DNA from: an uncultured Myxococcales bacterium
Lineage (GTDB): Bacteria > Myxococcota_A > UBA9042
NCBI GenBank assembly: GCA_903896545.1
Contig: CAITYF010000122.1
Coordinates: 1 to 64,000 of the forward strand
DNA length: 64,000 bases
Direction of reading: 5' to 3'
The notes under the pieces were generated by a model. That model saw only the letters and a list, made by a program, of their open reading frames with translations. It ran no database searches and had not been told where the DNA came from. Below, in pieces: positions 26,278-36,423 of this stretch. Position 1 is the stretch's first letter. Each line of letters opens with the position of its first letter. A program made the translations under genes and the position numbers.

Positions 26278-29200
26278 GTGGCTACTTCATCTGATTTGCG
26301 GCATCGAATTGCCGAGTTGGAAGAAGAGAATCGCCTGCTGCGTCGCCAAGTCGAGGCGCGCGGCGCAGACGTGGAAGCGCGCGCTGCCGAGTGTCGCGCC
26401 CGCAATGAACTGCTCCAGGGGCTTCTGGACGCGATTCCGGGCCCGATAGGGTACTGGGACACGAATCTGCACAGCCGCTTTGCGAACCGCGCCTACACGA
26501 CCTGGTTTAATATTCCCCCTGAGGACCTCCAAGGCGCGCACATCAGTCAGGTCATTGGCGAGACGAGCTTTCGCAATAATCTTAAGTATATGGAGCGCGT
26601 GTTGAGTGGCGAGAGGATGGAGTTCGAGAGCGCGCAACGCAACCCGGACGGGGAGGTCATTCGTTACTCGCTCATCCAGTACATGCCGGACATCGTCGAT
26701 GGCGCGGTGCGCGGCTTCGCAGTTCACGTCTCAGACGTCACGCAGATCAAGCGCGCAGAAGAGGCGCTGCGCGAGAGCGAGAACCGCTTCCGCTTGGTCT
26801 CGGAAGTGACGCAGGAAGCGTTGTGGGATTGGGACGTCCCGTCCGGGCGCGTTTCGCACAATGCACTCTGGTACCAGCAGCTTGGCTTGGATCCGGAATC
26901 CACGGCGAACACAGTCGACGGCTTCATCGCGCTCATTCACCCCGATGATTTGCCCGTGGTGTCCGAGCGCCTCGGTGCCCTGATGCGCGGGGAAACGCCG
27001 CATTACCTCTCCGAACACCGCATGCGTCGCGGTGACGGGTACATCTGGGTGCGAGACCGTGGCGGCGTCGTCAAACGCGATGCGGCAGGCGCGCCGATCC
27101 GCGTGGTCGGGCGTTTTGATGACATCACAGCGACCAAGCGCACGGAAGAAGCGATGCTGGAGAGTCAGCGGGACTTGGAAGAAGCGCAGCGGATCGCGCG
27201 TATCGGCTTCTATGTCACCGACCTCAGCACGGGAATCTGGAAAAGTACTGCGGCCGTGGACGAAATCTTTGGCATTGACGAGACCTTTGCGAAGTCCATT
27301 CCCAATTGGGGCTCGCTGATGGTGCCGGGTGAAGAGCAGGCGGCGGTCGACTACTACACCAAGGTTGTGACGGGCGATGGCGTGTTCAACCGCGAATACC
27401 GCGTCGTTCGCCCTTCCGATGGGCAAGTGCGGTGGGTGTCCGCGCTTGGTCAGTTCATCTACGACGCGGATCACAACCCGCTATTTCTGAAGGGGACCAT
27501 TCAGGACATCCACGAGCGCAAAGTGGCTGAACAGGAACTGCTGCAGCACCGCGACCACCTCGCTGAGCTGGTCCAGCAGCAAACCGCCGAATTGCAGACC
27601 AGCTTGGAGTTGACTGGGCAGGCGCTCCAGGACCTCGCGACGCAGAATCAGGCGCTGCGGCAGAGCGAGAATCGGTTCCGGACGACGGCGGACAATGCGT
27701 CCGTGCTGATTTGGCTGACGGGGCCCGACCAGCAATGCACCTACGTGAACAAGCCGTGGCTCGAATTCACGGGCAAGACGCTGGAACAAGAAGTGAGTGA
27801 CGACTGGCTGGAGTCGGTTCATCCGGAAGACCGTACGCGCGCAGTGGACACCTACGTGGCGGCATTTGACGCGCGCGAGCCGTTCACGATGGAGTACCGG
27901 ATGCGGCGCGCGGATGGCGAGTACCGCTGGCTGACGGACCGCGGGACGCCGCGCTACGCCGATGATGGCGAATTTCTCGGCTTCATCGGTTCGTGCATGG
28001 ACATCACCGATCGCATGCGCGTGGAGGAGGCCGCGCTGGCCGCCAACCGCGCCAAGTCGGATTTCCTCGCGAACATGAGCCACGAGATTCGCACGCCGAT
28101 GAACGCGATCATTGGCCTCTCGCACCTGGTGTTGAAGACCCAGCTCCATCACAAACAGCGCGACGACGTGAAGAAGATTCACTCCAGCGCGACTTCATTG
28201 CTGCGCATCATCAATGAAATCTTGGATTACTCGAAGATCGATGCTGGCAAGATGGACGTGGAGGTCACGCCGTTCGGCTTGGATGACGTCATCGTGAACC
28301 TGACGGCAATGGTGGGAGATGCCGCGCGTCTGAAGCAGCTGGAGTTCCTGATTCACATCGCGCCGGACGCGCCGCGCTCGCTGATGGGGGATCCCGGACG
28401 TCTGGGCCAAGTGCTTGTCAACCTGCTTGGCAACGCGATCAAGTTCACGGAATCCGGTCAAGTCAGCCTGGACGTGCAGGTGGTGGGCCGCGAGGCAGGG
28501 CGTTCGCGCTTGGCGTTCACGGTTGAGGACGAAGGCATCGGCATGACGGAGGAGCAGATTGGTCGGCTCTTCACGTCCTTTACGCAAGCCGACACGTCCG
28601 TGACGCGCAAGTACGGCGGCACGGGCTTGGGACTCGTGATCTCGCGCAGCTTGGTCGAATTGATGGGCGGCGAATTGCACGTCCAGTCGGCGCTCGGAAA
28701 AGGCACGCGGTTCCAATTCGACCTGTGGTTCAACGAGACAGACGAACCCTACGGCAAGTCCCGCGCGCCTTCACCGGCTCGTGGGGATCGCGCACTCGTG
28801 GTTGACGACAACGCGCAGGCGCGGGAGATCCTCACCGAGCTCCTCGACGGCCTTGGCATGCGGGTTCACGCCGTTGCCAGCGGTGCGGCAGCGGTTGCCG
28901 CGATTGCAGCCGCGGACGCGACGAACCCGTTCCGCTTGGTCTTCATGGACTGGCGGATGCCGGGCGAAGACGGCGTTGAAGTCACACGGCAAATTTGCCA
29001 GCAGATGGCGCTGGCGCACACCCCGGCGGTCATCATGGTCACGGCGGGTAGCACGGGCGACGTCGCTGGCGCGGCGCTGGAGGCCGGTGCCTTCGCGACG
29101 CTGGAGAAACCGGTGAACCAGTCGTCGCTCTGGAATGTGGTTGCTGAAGCGTACGCAGGTACGTCGGGCGAGCGGCGGGGCGCATCCGCGCAAACATCCG

Positions 29201-30300
29201 AGCTGGACTACGGACTTCAAGGCGTCAACGCGCTCGTTGTCGAAGACAATGCGATCAATCAGCAGGTCATCACGGAACTGCTGTCGCTGGTCGGCGTGAA
29301 CGTCACCTTGGCCCACAACGGTCAACAGGCTCTGGACCTGCTCCGCAACGCGCCGACCCCGCTGCCGTGGTCGCTCGTCCTGATGGACATTCAGATGCCC
29401 GTCATGGACGGCCACGAAGCGACGGTCCAAATCCGCGCCGACAGCCGGTTTGACGCGCTTCCCGTCGTGGCGATGACGGCGCACGCGATGCAAGAAGAGC
29501 GTGACCGCTGCCGCGCTGAAGGCATGAATGACCACGTGACCAAGCCAATCGACCCGCCCACCCTGTATCAATGCGTGCAGCGTTGGTCGGGGCGGGAACA
29601 GCCCCGTGCGATCTCGGAAGCGCGTGCGGCAGTGGTGGCGTCGACGCAGTCCCCGTTGCCAGGACTCGTGGATCTCGCCATCTCCGGCGTCGACGTTGTG
29701 GTCGGTTTGAGCAACGTCGTGGGTAACGCGAAGCTGTATGTGACGCTGCTCAGGCAATTCGCCGCGAATTACGCGTCGGTCGGTGCGGAGATCACACGTG
29801 ACGCGGAGCAGCAAGACTGGGGGGCGCTCGAACGTGTCGCGCACGCGTTGAAAGGCGTCGCGGGCAACATCGGCGCCCAGCGGCTGGCGACGCTCAGCGC
29901 CGTTGTGGAAAACGGGTGCCGACGGGCGGAACCGGTGCCGGCGCGGTTGAACGCTGCGCGCGCGTTGGGCGACGAACTCTGGGTGGTGCTCACGGGAATC
30001 AACACGGCGTTGACGCGCCTCCCGCAGCCTTCGGCGGCGCCGTCCCGGACGTCTGGCGCGGCGACCTTGCCGTTGGCGCTGCTGGAACGTCTGGACGCGT
30101 TGTTCATCGAGTGCGACGCGGAGGCGGGGCGGCTCTTTGACTCCGAGAGCGTGGTGCTGCGTCAGCAACTGGGGGCCGTGTTCGACGAGATCGCCATGAA
30201 CGTTCGTAACTTCGACTTCGACGCCGCACACGTCGCGTTGGCCACTTGGATGAGCAAGCAGCAGGTGAAGCCCGCAGCTCGACCAGCCTCTCCTCCTTGA
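26278..30300 (+). CDS. Soluble hybrid sensor histidine kinase: 4 PAS, HisKA, HATPase, 2 receivers, HPt
   Basis: 1340 residues from a GTG with GGGAGG four bases upstream. A short coiled coil (about 8-45) is followed by three PAS/PAC modules (about 50-165, 165-285 and 300-420), a second coiled coil and a fourth PAS (about 460-580). The phosphorylated His602 lies in SHEIRTPMNAIIGLSHL. The ATPase N-box is near 716 (VNLLGNAIKF) and the G-box near 781 (GTGLGLVIS). Two receivers carry the phospho-acceptors Asp891 (FMDWRMPGEDG) and Asp1037 (LMDIQMPVMDG). An HPt domain has His1189 in HALKGVAGN. No membrane segment is seen, so it senses cytoplasmic cues, through PAS ligands such as redox cofactors. All phosphorelay residues are present. 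No cognate response regulator lies next to it. Confidence 0.95.
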   Translation: MATSSDLRHRIAELEEENRLLRRQVEARGADVEARAAECRARNELLQGLLDAIPGPIGYWDTNLHSRFANRAYTTWFNIPPEDLQGAHISQVIGETSFRNNLKYMERVLSGERMEFESAQRNPDGEVIRYSLIQYMPDIVDGAVRGFAVHVSDVTQIKRAEEALRESENRFRLVSEVTQEALWDWDVPSGRVSHNALWYQQLGLDPESTANTVDGFIALIHPDDLPVVSERLGALMRGETPHYLSEHRMRRGDGYIWVRDRGGVVKRDAAGAPIRVVGRFDDITATKRTEEAMLESQRDLEEAQRIARIGFYVTDLSTGIWKSTAAVDEIFGIDETFAKSIPNWGSLMVPGEEQAAVDYYTKVVTGDGVFNREYRVVRPSDGQVRWVSALGQFIYDADHNPLFLKGTIQDIHERKVAEQELLQHRDHLAELVQQQTAELQTSLELTGQALQDLATQNQALRQSENRFRTTADNASVLIWLTGPDQQCTYVNKPWLEFTGKTLEQEVSDDWLESVHPEDRTRAVDTYVAAFDAREPFTMEYRMRRADGEYRWLTDRGTPRYADDGEFLGFIGSCMDITDRMRVEEAALAANRAKSDFLANMSHEIRTPMNAIIGLSHLVLKTQLHHKQRDDVKKIHSSATSLLRIINEILDYSKIDAGKMDVEVTPFGLDDVIVNLTAMVGDAARLKQLEFLIHIAPDAPRSLMGDPGRLGQVLVNLLGNAIKFTESGQVSLDVQVVGREAGRSRLAFTVEDEGIGMTEEQIGRLFTSFTQADTSVTRKYGGTGLGLVISRSLVELMGGELHVQSALGKGTRFQFDLWFNETDEPYGKSRAPSPARGDRALVVDDNAQAREILTELLDGLGMRVHAVASGAAAVAAIAAADATNPFRLVFMDWRMPGEDGVEVTRQICQQMALAHTPAVIMVTAGSTGDVAGAALEAGAFATLEKPVNQSSLWNVVAEAYAGTSGERRGASAQTSELDYGLQGVNALVVEDNAINQQVITELLSLVGVNVTLAHNGQQALDLLRNAPTPLPWSLVLMDIQMPVMDGHEATVQIRADSRFDALPVVAMTAHAMQEERDRCRAEGMNDHVTKPIDPPTLYQCVQRWSGREQPRAISEARAAVVASTQSPLPGLVDLAISGVDVVVGLSNVVGNAKLYVTLLRQFAANYASVGAEITRDAEQQDWGALERVAHALKGVAGNIGAQRLATLSAVVENGCRRAEPVPARLNAARALGDELWVVLTGINTALTRLPQPSAAPSRTSGAATLPLALLERLDALFIECDAEAGRLFDSESVVLRQQLGAVFDEIAMNVRNFDFDAAHVALATWMSKQQVKPAARPASPP

Positions 30301-30422
30301 CGGCTGCCTGATTTTGCTGTGATTCCATGTGACTGCGTCGTCGGCGTGGCCTTTCCCTTGCCTCCACTCCCGCCCTCCGCTAAGTTGCCGATCCGCCCGC
30401 GTCCCGGTCGGTCAGGACCCGC

Positions 30423-31436
30423 ATGGACTCGTTTGGCAATCGCATCCGACTCGCCCGCAGCTACCTCGGCAAGCGCGTGTTGGTCGACGGCATGCCGGTC
30501 GATTTCTCCATCGAACTGACCAGCCGCTGCAACCTCAAGTGCGTCATGTGCCCGCGCGATGACAACGCCACGCGCGGCTTGGGCAACATGAAGCTGGAGA
30601 CGTTTCAGCGCATCATCGACGACGCGGCGCAGTACCTGGAATTCGCGCATCTGCACTTGGCGGGCGAGCCGTTGATGCACCCGGATTTCCCTGCGTTCAT
30701 CGATTACGCTGCGCAAAAAGGCGTGCGCACGGAGATTTCCACGAACGGCACGGTGCTGGACGCGACGCGCGGGCAGGCGCTCATCGACTCCAAGCTGACC
30801 AACCTCATCATTTCCATCGACGGCACCGACGCCGAGACCTATCAGCGCATTCGCGGCGCGGACAGTTTTGCCAAGGTTGTGCGCAATGCGGAACAGTTCC
30901 TGACGCAGAAGAAGGCGGCGGGGCGTGGGCCGAACACAATCGTGCAGATGATCTGCATGAACGAAAATGCCTCGCAGAATCAGGAATTTGCCAAACGGTG
31001 GAAGGCCTTGGGCGCCGACGCTGTGCGCCTGAAGCGCTACTTCAACTTTGCCGGCAACGTGGCTGACCGCGGGTATGACCAGCCCGTGCAGAAAGCGGAG
31101 CGCCAGCCGTGTTACCTCCTGTGGCGGCAGATGGCGTTTTACTACGACGGCACTGCGGTTTCCTGTTGCCACGACTTCTTGCATCAGTCCGAGCTGGGCA
31201 ACATTCACACGCAGTCGCTGGCGCAGATTTGGAATAGCCCGGTGATGGTCGCGATGCGGCAGAAGCATCTGGACGGCAAGCAGGCGGAAATCGCGCTGTG
31301 CGCGGGCTGCAATCAGCCGCAAGTGAACGTCCCCGAAGTGCTGGGCACCGCGCTGCTGAACGGCGCAACGGCGAAGCGCGCGCTGGTGACGCTGGAACGC
31401 GTGACGCGGCTCTTGAAGGTGCGTTCGCCGTATTGA
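30423..31436 (+). CDS. Radical SAM/SPASM domain protein
   Basis: 337 residues. The radical SAM motif CNLKCVMCP (Cys-x3-Cys-x2-Cys) lies near residue 38, in the usual first strand. GEPLMHPDF and STNGTVL continue the partial TIM barrel. A C-terminal SPASM-type region has more cysteines (CYLLW, SCCHDF, CAGCNQP) for an auxiliary Fe-S cluster. SPASM proteins modify peptides, proteins or small molecules, and some lie in sugar or surface-polymer clusters. The next genes are a GT-C-like membrane protein and a flippase, so a role in surface glycan or lipid modification is possible but unproven. The ATG at 30423 is preceded by a weak AGGA. Confidence 0.87.
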   Translation: MDSFGNRIRLARSYLGKRVLVDGMPVDFSIELTSRCNLKCVMCPRDDNATRGLGNMKLETFQRIIDDAAQYLEFAHLHLAGEPLMHPDFPAFIDYAAQKGVRTEISTNGTVLDATRGQALIDSKLTNLIISIDGTDAETYQRIRGADSFAKVVRNAEQFLTQKKAAGRGPNTIVQMICMNENASQNQEFAKRWKALGADAVRLKRYFNFAGNVADRGYDQPVQKAERQPCYLLWRQMAFYYDGTAVSCCHDFLHQSELGNIHTQSLAQIWNSPVMVAMRQKHLDGKQAEIALCAGCNQPQVNVPEVLGTALLNGATAKRALVTLERVTRLLKVRSPY

Positions 31437-31490
31437 CCTCGGCCACTGCGCACGTAGACTGCCGACCGCCGTTGCGGCCGGGAGTTCGCG

Positions 31491-33551
31491 TTGCCTCTGC
31501 ACTTTCACCTTCGGAATTCACTGCGCCAACTGACCTTTGCGCTGTTCACGCTGCTTCTGCTCCTGCCCGTGGCGTTTGCGGACGACGGCGGTCGCCCGGT
31601 CATTCTGCGCGGGCGGGAAAGCGCGGTCGAGCACCTGTTTGACCCGTACAAGGACGGTCAGGAGGTCGCGCCGGGCTGGCGGCTGGGCGACATTCACATC
31701 CAGAAGTCGGCGATCGAGGTCGACCTCCACGGCGAGGGCGCGGACGCCAAGCTGCAGTTGCTGCCGTTGCAGGATGCGAAGCCCGATAGCCTGCGGTCGC
31801 AGAGTTTTGCCACGTTGCTGGTCGGTCCAGCGGCCGCCAATGACGCTGCGAAGCGCCTGAGCGCCGCGATTGCACAGAACGACCGGGGCGGCTTTTGGAG
31901 CCAGCCATCCACGCCGCCCGCGCCGCCACCTTCGGTTTGGTCACAAGTACGCCGCCTGCTCACCGACGCGGTGCTCTTCACGGCGTTGGCCATTATCGGG
32001 CTCTTCCTGCATCTGCGGAGCGCCCTCAGGCCGCTGCCGCGCCAAGCGACGTGGCTGCTCATCGCCATTGTCGTCGGCGGGACGGTGCTCCGCGCGCTCA
32101 TCTCCGTGCCCATCATCATGAACGGCTGGCCGTACATGCGCATCGTGCCAGCGGTGCGCATCATGGCCGACGGCATCATTTTCCCGTGGATTCTGCGCGT
32201 CACGGGGACGCATATCGCGGTTTTTGACGCGATGTTTCACTTTGATTTTCTCGTCGCATGTCTCACGCCCGCAGCGATTTTTGCCCACGCACGCTACGTA
32301 CTTGGCGATTGGCGTTCGGCGATGGCTGCTGCGGCCCTGATGGCGGTGCTGCCGCTGCACATCCGCTTCTCCCACGCCGATACGGAGCTGATTCTGACGC
32401 TCGGTCTCTCGTCGTTGTCGTTCCTCGCGCTGTACGCGTGCATGCGGGCGGAGAGCGCGCGCGACCGCTGGCTGGCGCGGCCCGTGCTGCTGATTGCCGG
32501 CATTACCAGCTACTTTGTCCGTCCCGAAGCTGTTGCGCTGGCGGGCGTCGACATGGGCGCGATTCTTTTGACCGCAGGCGTCGGCATTCCGCTGCGTCGT
32601 CGTCTCGTGGCTGCGGGCATCGTATTCGCATCGGCAATCTACCTCTTTGCCTCACAAGGCAACGCGTTCTTCGACCGTGTTCAAGACGCCGGCGAGCACA
32701 ACATCTTCCTCATCGGCATCCAGTCCATCGTCGATCCGCAGCTCAACCCCATTATCGATCCGTGGATCACGCCGCCGCTGCTGCTGGCGCTGATGTTCAT
32801 TGGCCTCTGGCGGTTGCTGGCAGAACGCCTGCGCGGCAAAGCGCTGTACCTGACCGGCTGGCTCGTCGGCATGTTCTTTGTCTATTACGTCCACGGTATT
32901 CCGGCGATGCAGGCGCGCTACCACCTGAGCCTCGCTACGCCGTTTGTGCTCCTGGCGGCGGCGTCGACGCCGTGGATCCTGTCGTGGCAGCGCGCGTGGC
33001 TGCGGTGGCTGGTGATTCTGGGCGTGCTGGCGTCGCCGATCCTGCATCTGAACTTTGAGCGCGATGTCGACTACACCGAGCTGCACGAGTTCCAGTTTGT
33101 GCGCGCCGCGGCCAAGCAGGTGCCGGACGGCTGTACGGTGGTCGAGTACGCGCCGACGCGTGATCCGCAGCACCAACAGACGCACCTGCACGGGCGCTGG
33201 GATGCGGTCGGGCGCGATATCAACGAGAACGGCATGACGCAGCGCTGGCCGATTGTGGACGCCGAAGACTGGCTGCAGAACCCGCCAGCAGAAATGCCCA
33301 AGTGCGTGTACTACTACGACGGCCTGACGTGTCGCAGCCACCGTCCAGTCGACCTGCCGCTCGCGCCGATGTGTACGGCGTTTCGCGCGATGAGCCGGGA
33401 GACCGTGGCTTCGGCAACGCTGCCGTTTCGCTTCTACGACCGACTTCATGCGGGACCGTTCAACCCGACGGCGATGATCAAGCGCAAGGCGGAGAGGCAG
33501 CGGATTCCGCAGGGCGAGCCGACGGTGGTCTCGCTGCGGCGGGTGCGGTAG
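31491..33551 (+). CDS. GT-C-like polytopic membrane glycosyltransferase
   Basis: 686 residues. An N-terminal signal or anchor (FALFTLLLLLPVAFA) precedes a domain of about 120 residues, then roughly ten membrane segments, then a soluble C-terminal domain of about 150 residues. VLPLHIRFSHADTE and a later RPEA follow the pattern of GT-C (PMT/ArnT-like) transferases, which move sugars from polyprenyl-phosphate donors outside the cytoplasmic membrane. The C-terminal domain has spaced cysteines and KCVYYYDGLTC, shared with the protein encoded at 50265-52247, so the two are paralogues. The start is a TTG with GGGAG six bases upstream; no ATG lies close by. The gap to the radical SAM gene is 54 bases, so they are probably co-transcribed. 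Confidence 0.75.
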   Translation: MPLHFHLRNSLRQLTFALFTLLLLLPVAFADDGGRPVILRGRESAVEHLFDPYKDGQEVAPGWRLGDIHIQKSAIEVDLHGEGADAKLQLLPLQDAKPDSLRSQSFATLLVGPAAANDAAKRLSAAIAQNDRGGFWSQPSTPPAPPPSVWSQVRRLLTDAVLFTALAIIGLFLHLRSALRPLPRQATWLLIAIVVGGTVLRALISVPIIMNGWPYMRIVPAVRIMADGIIFPWILRVTGTHIAVFDAMFHFDFLVACLTPAAIFAHARYVLGDWRSAMAAAALMAVLPLHIRFSHADTELILTLGLSSLSFLALYACMRAESARDRWLARPVLLIAGITSYFVRPEAVALAGVDMGAILLTAGVGIPLRRRLVAAGIVFASAIYLFASQGNAFFDRVQDAGEHNIFLIGIQSIVDPQLNPIIDPWITPPLLLALMFIGLWRLLAERLRGKALYLTGWLVGMFFVYYVHGIPAMQARYHLSLATPFVLLAAASTPWILSWQRAWLRWLVILGVLASPILHLNFERDVDYTELHEFQFVRAAAKQVPDGCTVVEYAPTRDPQHQQTHLHGRWDAVGRDINENGMTQRWPIVDAEDWLQNPPAEMPKCVYYYDGLTCRSHRPVDLPLAPMCTAFRAMSRETVASATLPFRFYDRLHAGPFNPTAMIKRKAERQRIPQGEPTVVSLRRVR

Positions 33552-33607
33552 GTCGCGGGGGAACTTCTGCAGACACGGTGCTGGATGGCGTCTCCGTGTG
33601 TGTCTAC

Positions 33608-33635
33608 CCCGCACGTTCAGGAGCCAACGTGCGGG
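33608..33635 (+). terminator. Hairpin after the GT-C-like gene
   Basis: Perfect 10-base arms CCCGCACGTT and AACGTGCGGG over an 8-base loop, 56 bases after the stop at 33551. No T-run follows. It may separate the glycosyltransferase gene from the flippase gene. Confidence 0.5.
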
Positions 33636-33804
33636 CGTCAAGGCGTCCGAGTCGGCGGCAGCGGGCTGGAGTGCCGCGCGTTGGACGCTGCCGGGGAAGG
33701 TTCTTTTCGCCCCGCCTGCATGCACCACCCGTATACATCGCGGTCACCGTGCAGCTAGAATCGTCGCCGCCTGCCTGCTATCTGGCGTAGGGTGACTGAC
33801 CGCG

Positions 33805-35349
33805 ATGACCGACACCCCCGCGCTACGCCACACGCTGCTCAACATCGGTTGGTCGGTCGCCGCCGTGCTGGTCCCGACGATTCTCACTTTGTGGATCACG
33901 CCGCAAGTCGTACGTGGTTTGGGCACGGAGCGGTACGGCATCGTGATCCTCGCGATGACGACCATCGGCTTCTTGGCGCTTCTGGAACTCGGTGTGTCGG
34001 CTGCGGCGGTGCGTGACATGGCCCGCGCACGGACCACCGCGGATCCAGAGGAGGGGCGGCGGATCTTCGCGACGGTCCTCAGTTTCTACACTTGCGTCGG
34101 TGGCGTCGCCGCTCTCTCGCTACACCTCGTCGGACCCTGGCTGATTGGCTCGGTGTTCAAGGTGCCGCCCGGCTTGGAAAGCGAAGCCCGCAGCGCGCTG
34201 TCCTTGGCGGCAATCGGCTTGTTCATCAATCTCGTGTCACCGCCGTTCAACGGCTACCTGCGGGCTGCCGAGCGCTTTGACATCACCAGCCGCGTCTCCA
34301 TCGTCACCGGTGCCATAGGCTCCTTTGGCGCGTGGTACTTTGCAAGACATATGGACCTGTTGGGCGTGTTGCAGGCGCAGGTCGGGACATCCGCTCTGGG
34401 CTGGGCCGCAATGGTCTGGTCGGCCCGTCGCATCGATCCGGCTCGCATCGCCTTCGCCCGTCCGTCATGGCAAGTGCTGCAAAACATGGGTAGCTACGCC
34501 TCGTGGGCGTTCGCCAGTCAGATTTTCTATGCCATTTCACAGTACTCAGGACGCCTCATCATCGCGGCCGCCCTGGGCACCAGCAACCTCGCGTACTTCT
34601 CGATTCCGCTGACGCTCGTCCAACGCGTCCAACAAGTCACGGGCGCCGCCTCGCAATTCCTCTTCCCGCGGGTCGTTTCGCTTGGCAATGACGACTCTGC
34701 AGTCGCGACCTTGTACCGCCGCTCCTGGAAGATCACCGTGGCCGTTGGGCTTTCCATTTGCCTGCCTCTGGCGGCCGCCGGCGGGCCGCTGTTGCGCGCG
34801 TGGCTCGGCGTGACCTTCGAGGAGGCATCCAGTTCCTCGCTCGTCATTCTCGCTGTGTTCTTCGGGTTCGCCCTGATGCAGCACGCGGTCAACGGGACGC
34901 TGTTGGGCGTGGGCGACGCCCGTGCGCACGCGCTGCTTGAAGGCGGTCACTCCATCTTGCACCTCGGCTTGGCGGTGCCCCTCGGCAAGCTACTGGGGCT
35001 CCCCGGTGTCGCACTGGCTTTTGGCATCAGTTATTGCGTGGTTGCGGTCGGACACTGGGTCATTCAGCGCAAGCTCGGCCCGGAGGCGAACAGCGGCCTG
35101 GCGCGCGGTTTGTTGATGTTGCCGGCGGCCGCGCTGCCTGGGACACTGCTGGCTTGGCTGATCGCGCCGTGGCTCGTCCGCTTTGGCGTGCTCGGCCCCT
35201 TGACCGCCGTTGGTCTGGGCGCTCTGGCGACTTGGGCCTTCATCCTCGCGCGCCCCGATTGGTTCCTCGGTCAGGAGGGCGCGTTGCTGTCAGACTTGGT
35301 CGCCCGCACGCAGGCAAAATTGGGATGGCAGCGGCGGCCTGCGCCCTAG
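33805..35349 (+). CDS. Polysaccharide-type flippase (MOP superfamily, Wzx/MatE-like)
   Basis: 514 residues with about 12-14 hydrophobic segments spread along the chain. The start (LLNIGWSVAAVLVPTILTLW) and the conserved GTERYGIVILAMTTIGFLALLELG segment match the O-antigen/teichoic acid export branch. Such proteins flip undecaprenyl-linked oligosaccharides across the cytoplasmic membrane. The ATG at 33805 is used. With the upstream GT-C-like protein and the methyltransferase downstream on the opposite strand, it supports a surface-glycan group here. No Wzy-type polymerase is recognisable nearby. Confidence 0.88.
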   Translation: MTDTPALRHTLLNIGWSVAAVLVPTILTLWITPQVVRGLGTERYGIVILAMTTIGFLALLELGVSAAAVRDMARARTTADPEEGRRIFATVLSFYTCVGGVAALSLHLVGPWLIGSVFKVPPGLESEARSALSLAAIGLFINLVSPPFNGYLRAAERFDITSRVSIVTGAIGSFGAWYFARHMDLLGVLQAQVGTSALGWAAMVWSARRIDPARIAFARPSWQVLQNMGSYASWAFASQIFYAISQYSGRLIIAAALGTSNLAYFSIPLTLVQRVQQVTGAASQFLFPRVVSLGNDDSAVATLYRRSWKITVAVGLSICLPLAAAGGPLLRAWLGVTFEEASSSSLVILAVFFGFALMQHAVNGTLLGVGDARAHALLEGGHSILHLGLAVPLGKLLGLPGVALAFGISYCVVAVGHWVIQRKLGPEANSGLARGLLMLPAAALPGTLLAWLIAPWLVRFGVLGPLTAVGLGALATWAFILARPDWFLGQEGALLSDLVARTQAKLGWQRRPAP

Positions 35350-35505
35350 AACGCCGAGCTACTAACGGATGCTGAGGCTGGCAAAGAGGCGCAAGCAGGG
35401 CAAGGCGCCCGGTTGCAGCGCGCCTGGTGGCCTCGGAAGACCGGGCAAGGAAGTCCTGCGCCGCGCATCTGCGGCCGGCCGACCCGGAGTTGGTGGATGG
35501 GTACT

Positions 35506-36216
35506 CTAGGCTCGTTCGAGCGAATACAACTGAATGCGGCCGTGCTTTTCGCCTTTGGCGAGCACAAACGCCAGACCGCGCAGGGCATTTTGCGCAAACA
35601 CCCGCGGTGCCGCGGATTCGAACTCAAAGATGGGCAACAGCCCGGTGACCTCGGATTCGATGATACGCCAGCCCGTATTGGCGACGATGTTGCGGATCTC
35701 AAAGGGTGAAAGCGGACTGATGTGGCCGTAACTCAGATCCGCTGTGCCAAACCCCGAAAATTCGCCGATTCGCAAGAACGTCAAACGGGACACGAAATTG
35801 GTCGTGTGCGGGGTCGACATCACGAACTTGCCGCCGGGCTTGAGGACGGCATGAATGTCGCGCAGAAACTTCCACGGATTTTCGAGGTGTTCGATGACTT
35901 CAATGCAGCAGACCGCGTCAAATTGACCGGAGACGGACTTGGCCCAGTCGCCATTGAGGTCGGCTTGAATGAACGGCAAGCCAGAAGTCCATTCCGCGGC
36001 GCTCGCGTCCAACCCTGTGACTTGATAGCCACAATCTGCCAAACGCAATGACATCGCACCAGCGCCTGCACCGAGGTCGAGAACGGTCGCACCGGCGGGC
36101 ACGATCCGTTGCATGAGCGCAGCCGCCGCGCCGTGCACCGCAGGATCGGCGTGAATCTCAAGACCTTTGTAGTACTCGGCCTTGCGTGGTCCGGTGCCTA
36201 TCAGCCAATTCCACAT
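35506..36216 (-). CDS. SAM-dependent methyltransferase (UbiG-like class I)
   Basis: 236 residues. Motif I is VLDLGAGAGAMSLRLA, followed by the acidic loop end GLDAS. Motif II/III is CCIEVIEHLENPWKFLRDI and LKPGGKFVMSTPH. This is the UbiG/O-methyltransferase layout that also occurs in methylases of surface sugars and lipids. The ATG at 36216 has AGGTG four bases upstream; a TTG at 36240 would add eight residues. It converges on the flippase gene, so a role in glycan modification is suggested by place only; a quinone or small-molecule substrate is equally possible. Confidence 0.82.
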   Translation of the reverse strand: MWNWLIGTGPRKAEYYKGLEIHADPAVHGAAAALMQRIVPAGATVLDLGAGAGAMSLRLADCGYQVTGLDASAAEWTSGLPFIQADLNGDWAKSVSGQFDAVCCIEVIEHLENPWKFLRDIHAVLKPGGKFVMSTPHTTNFVSRLTFLRIGEFSGFGTADLSYGHISPLSPFEIRNIVANTGWRIIESEVTGLLPIFEFESAAPRVFAQNALRGLAFVLAKGEKHGRIQLYSLERA

Positions 36217-36423
36217 GTTCACCTGAAGCGCTTGCGTCAAATCGGGTCAGCGATGCGCTTCTCCGCCGCTCGCGAAGTATGCGGCACGGGCAGGTGACCG
36301 TCAACGCCAGACCTGAGCCGCGGGGCGACAGCAGGCGTCCGCGTGTCGACGACGGATCGCAGTAGGAAGGTCCAGACGCATCAGGGGAATTCCCGGTCGA
36401 GGCATGAGCCGCTCCGACCGTTT

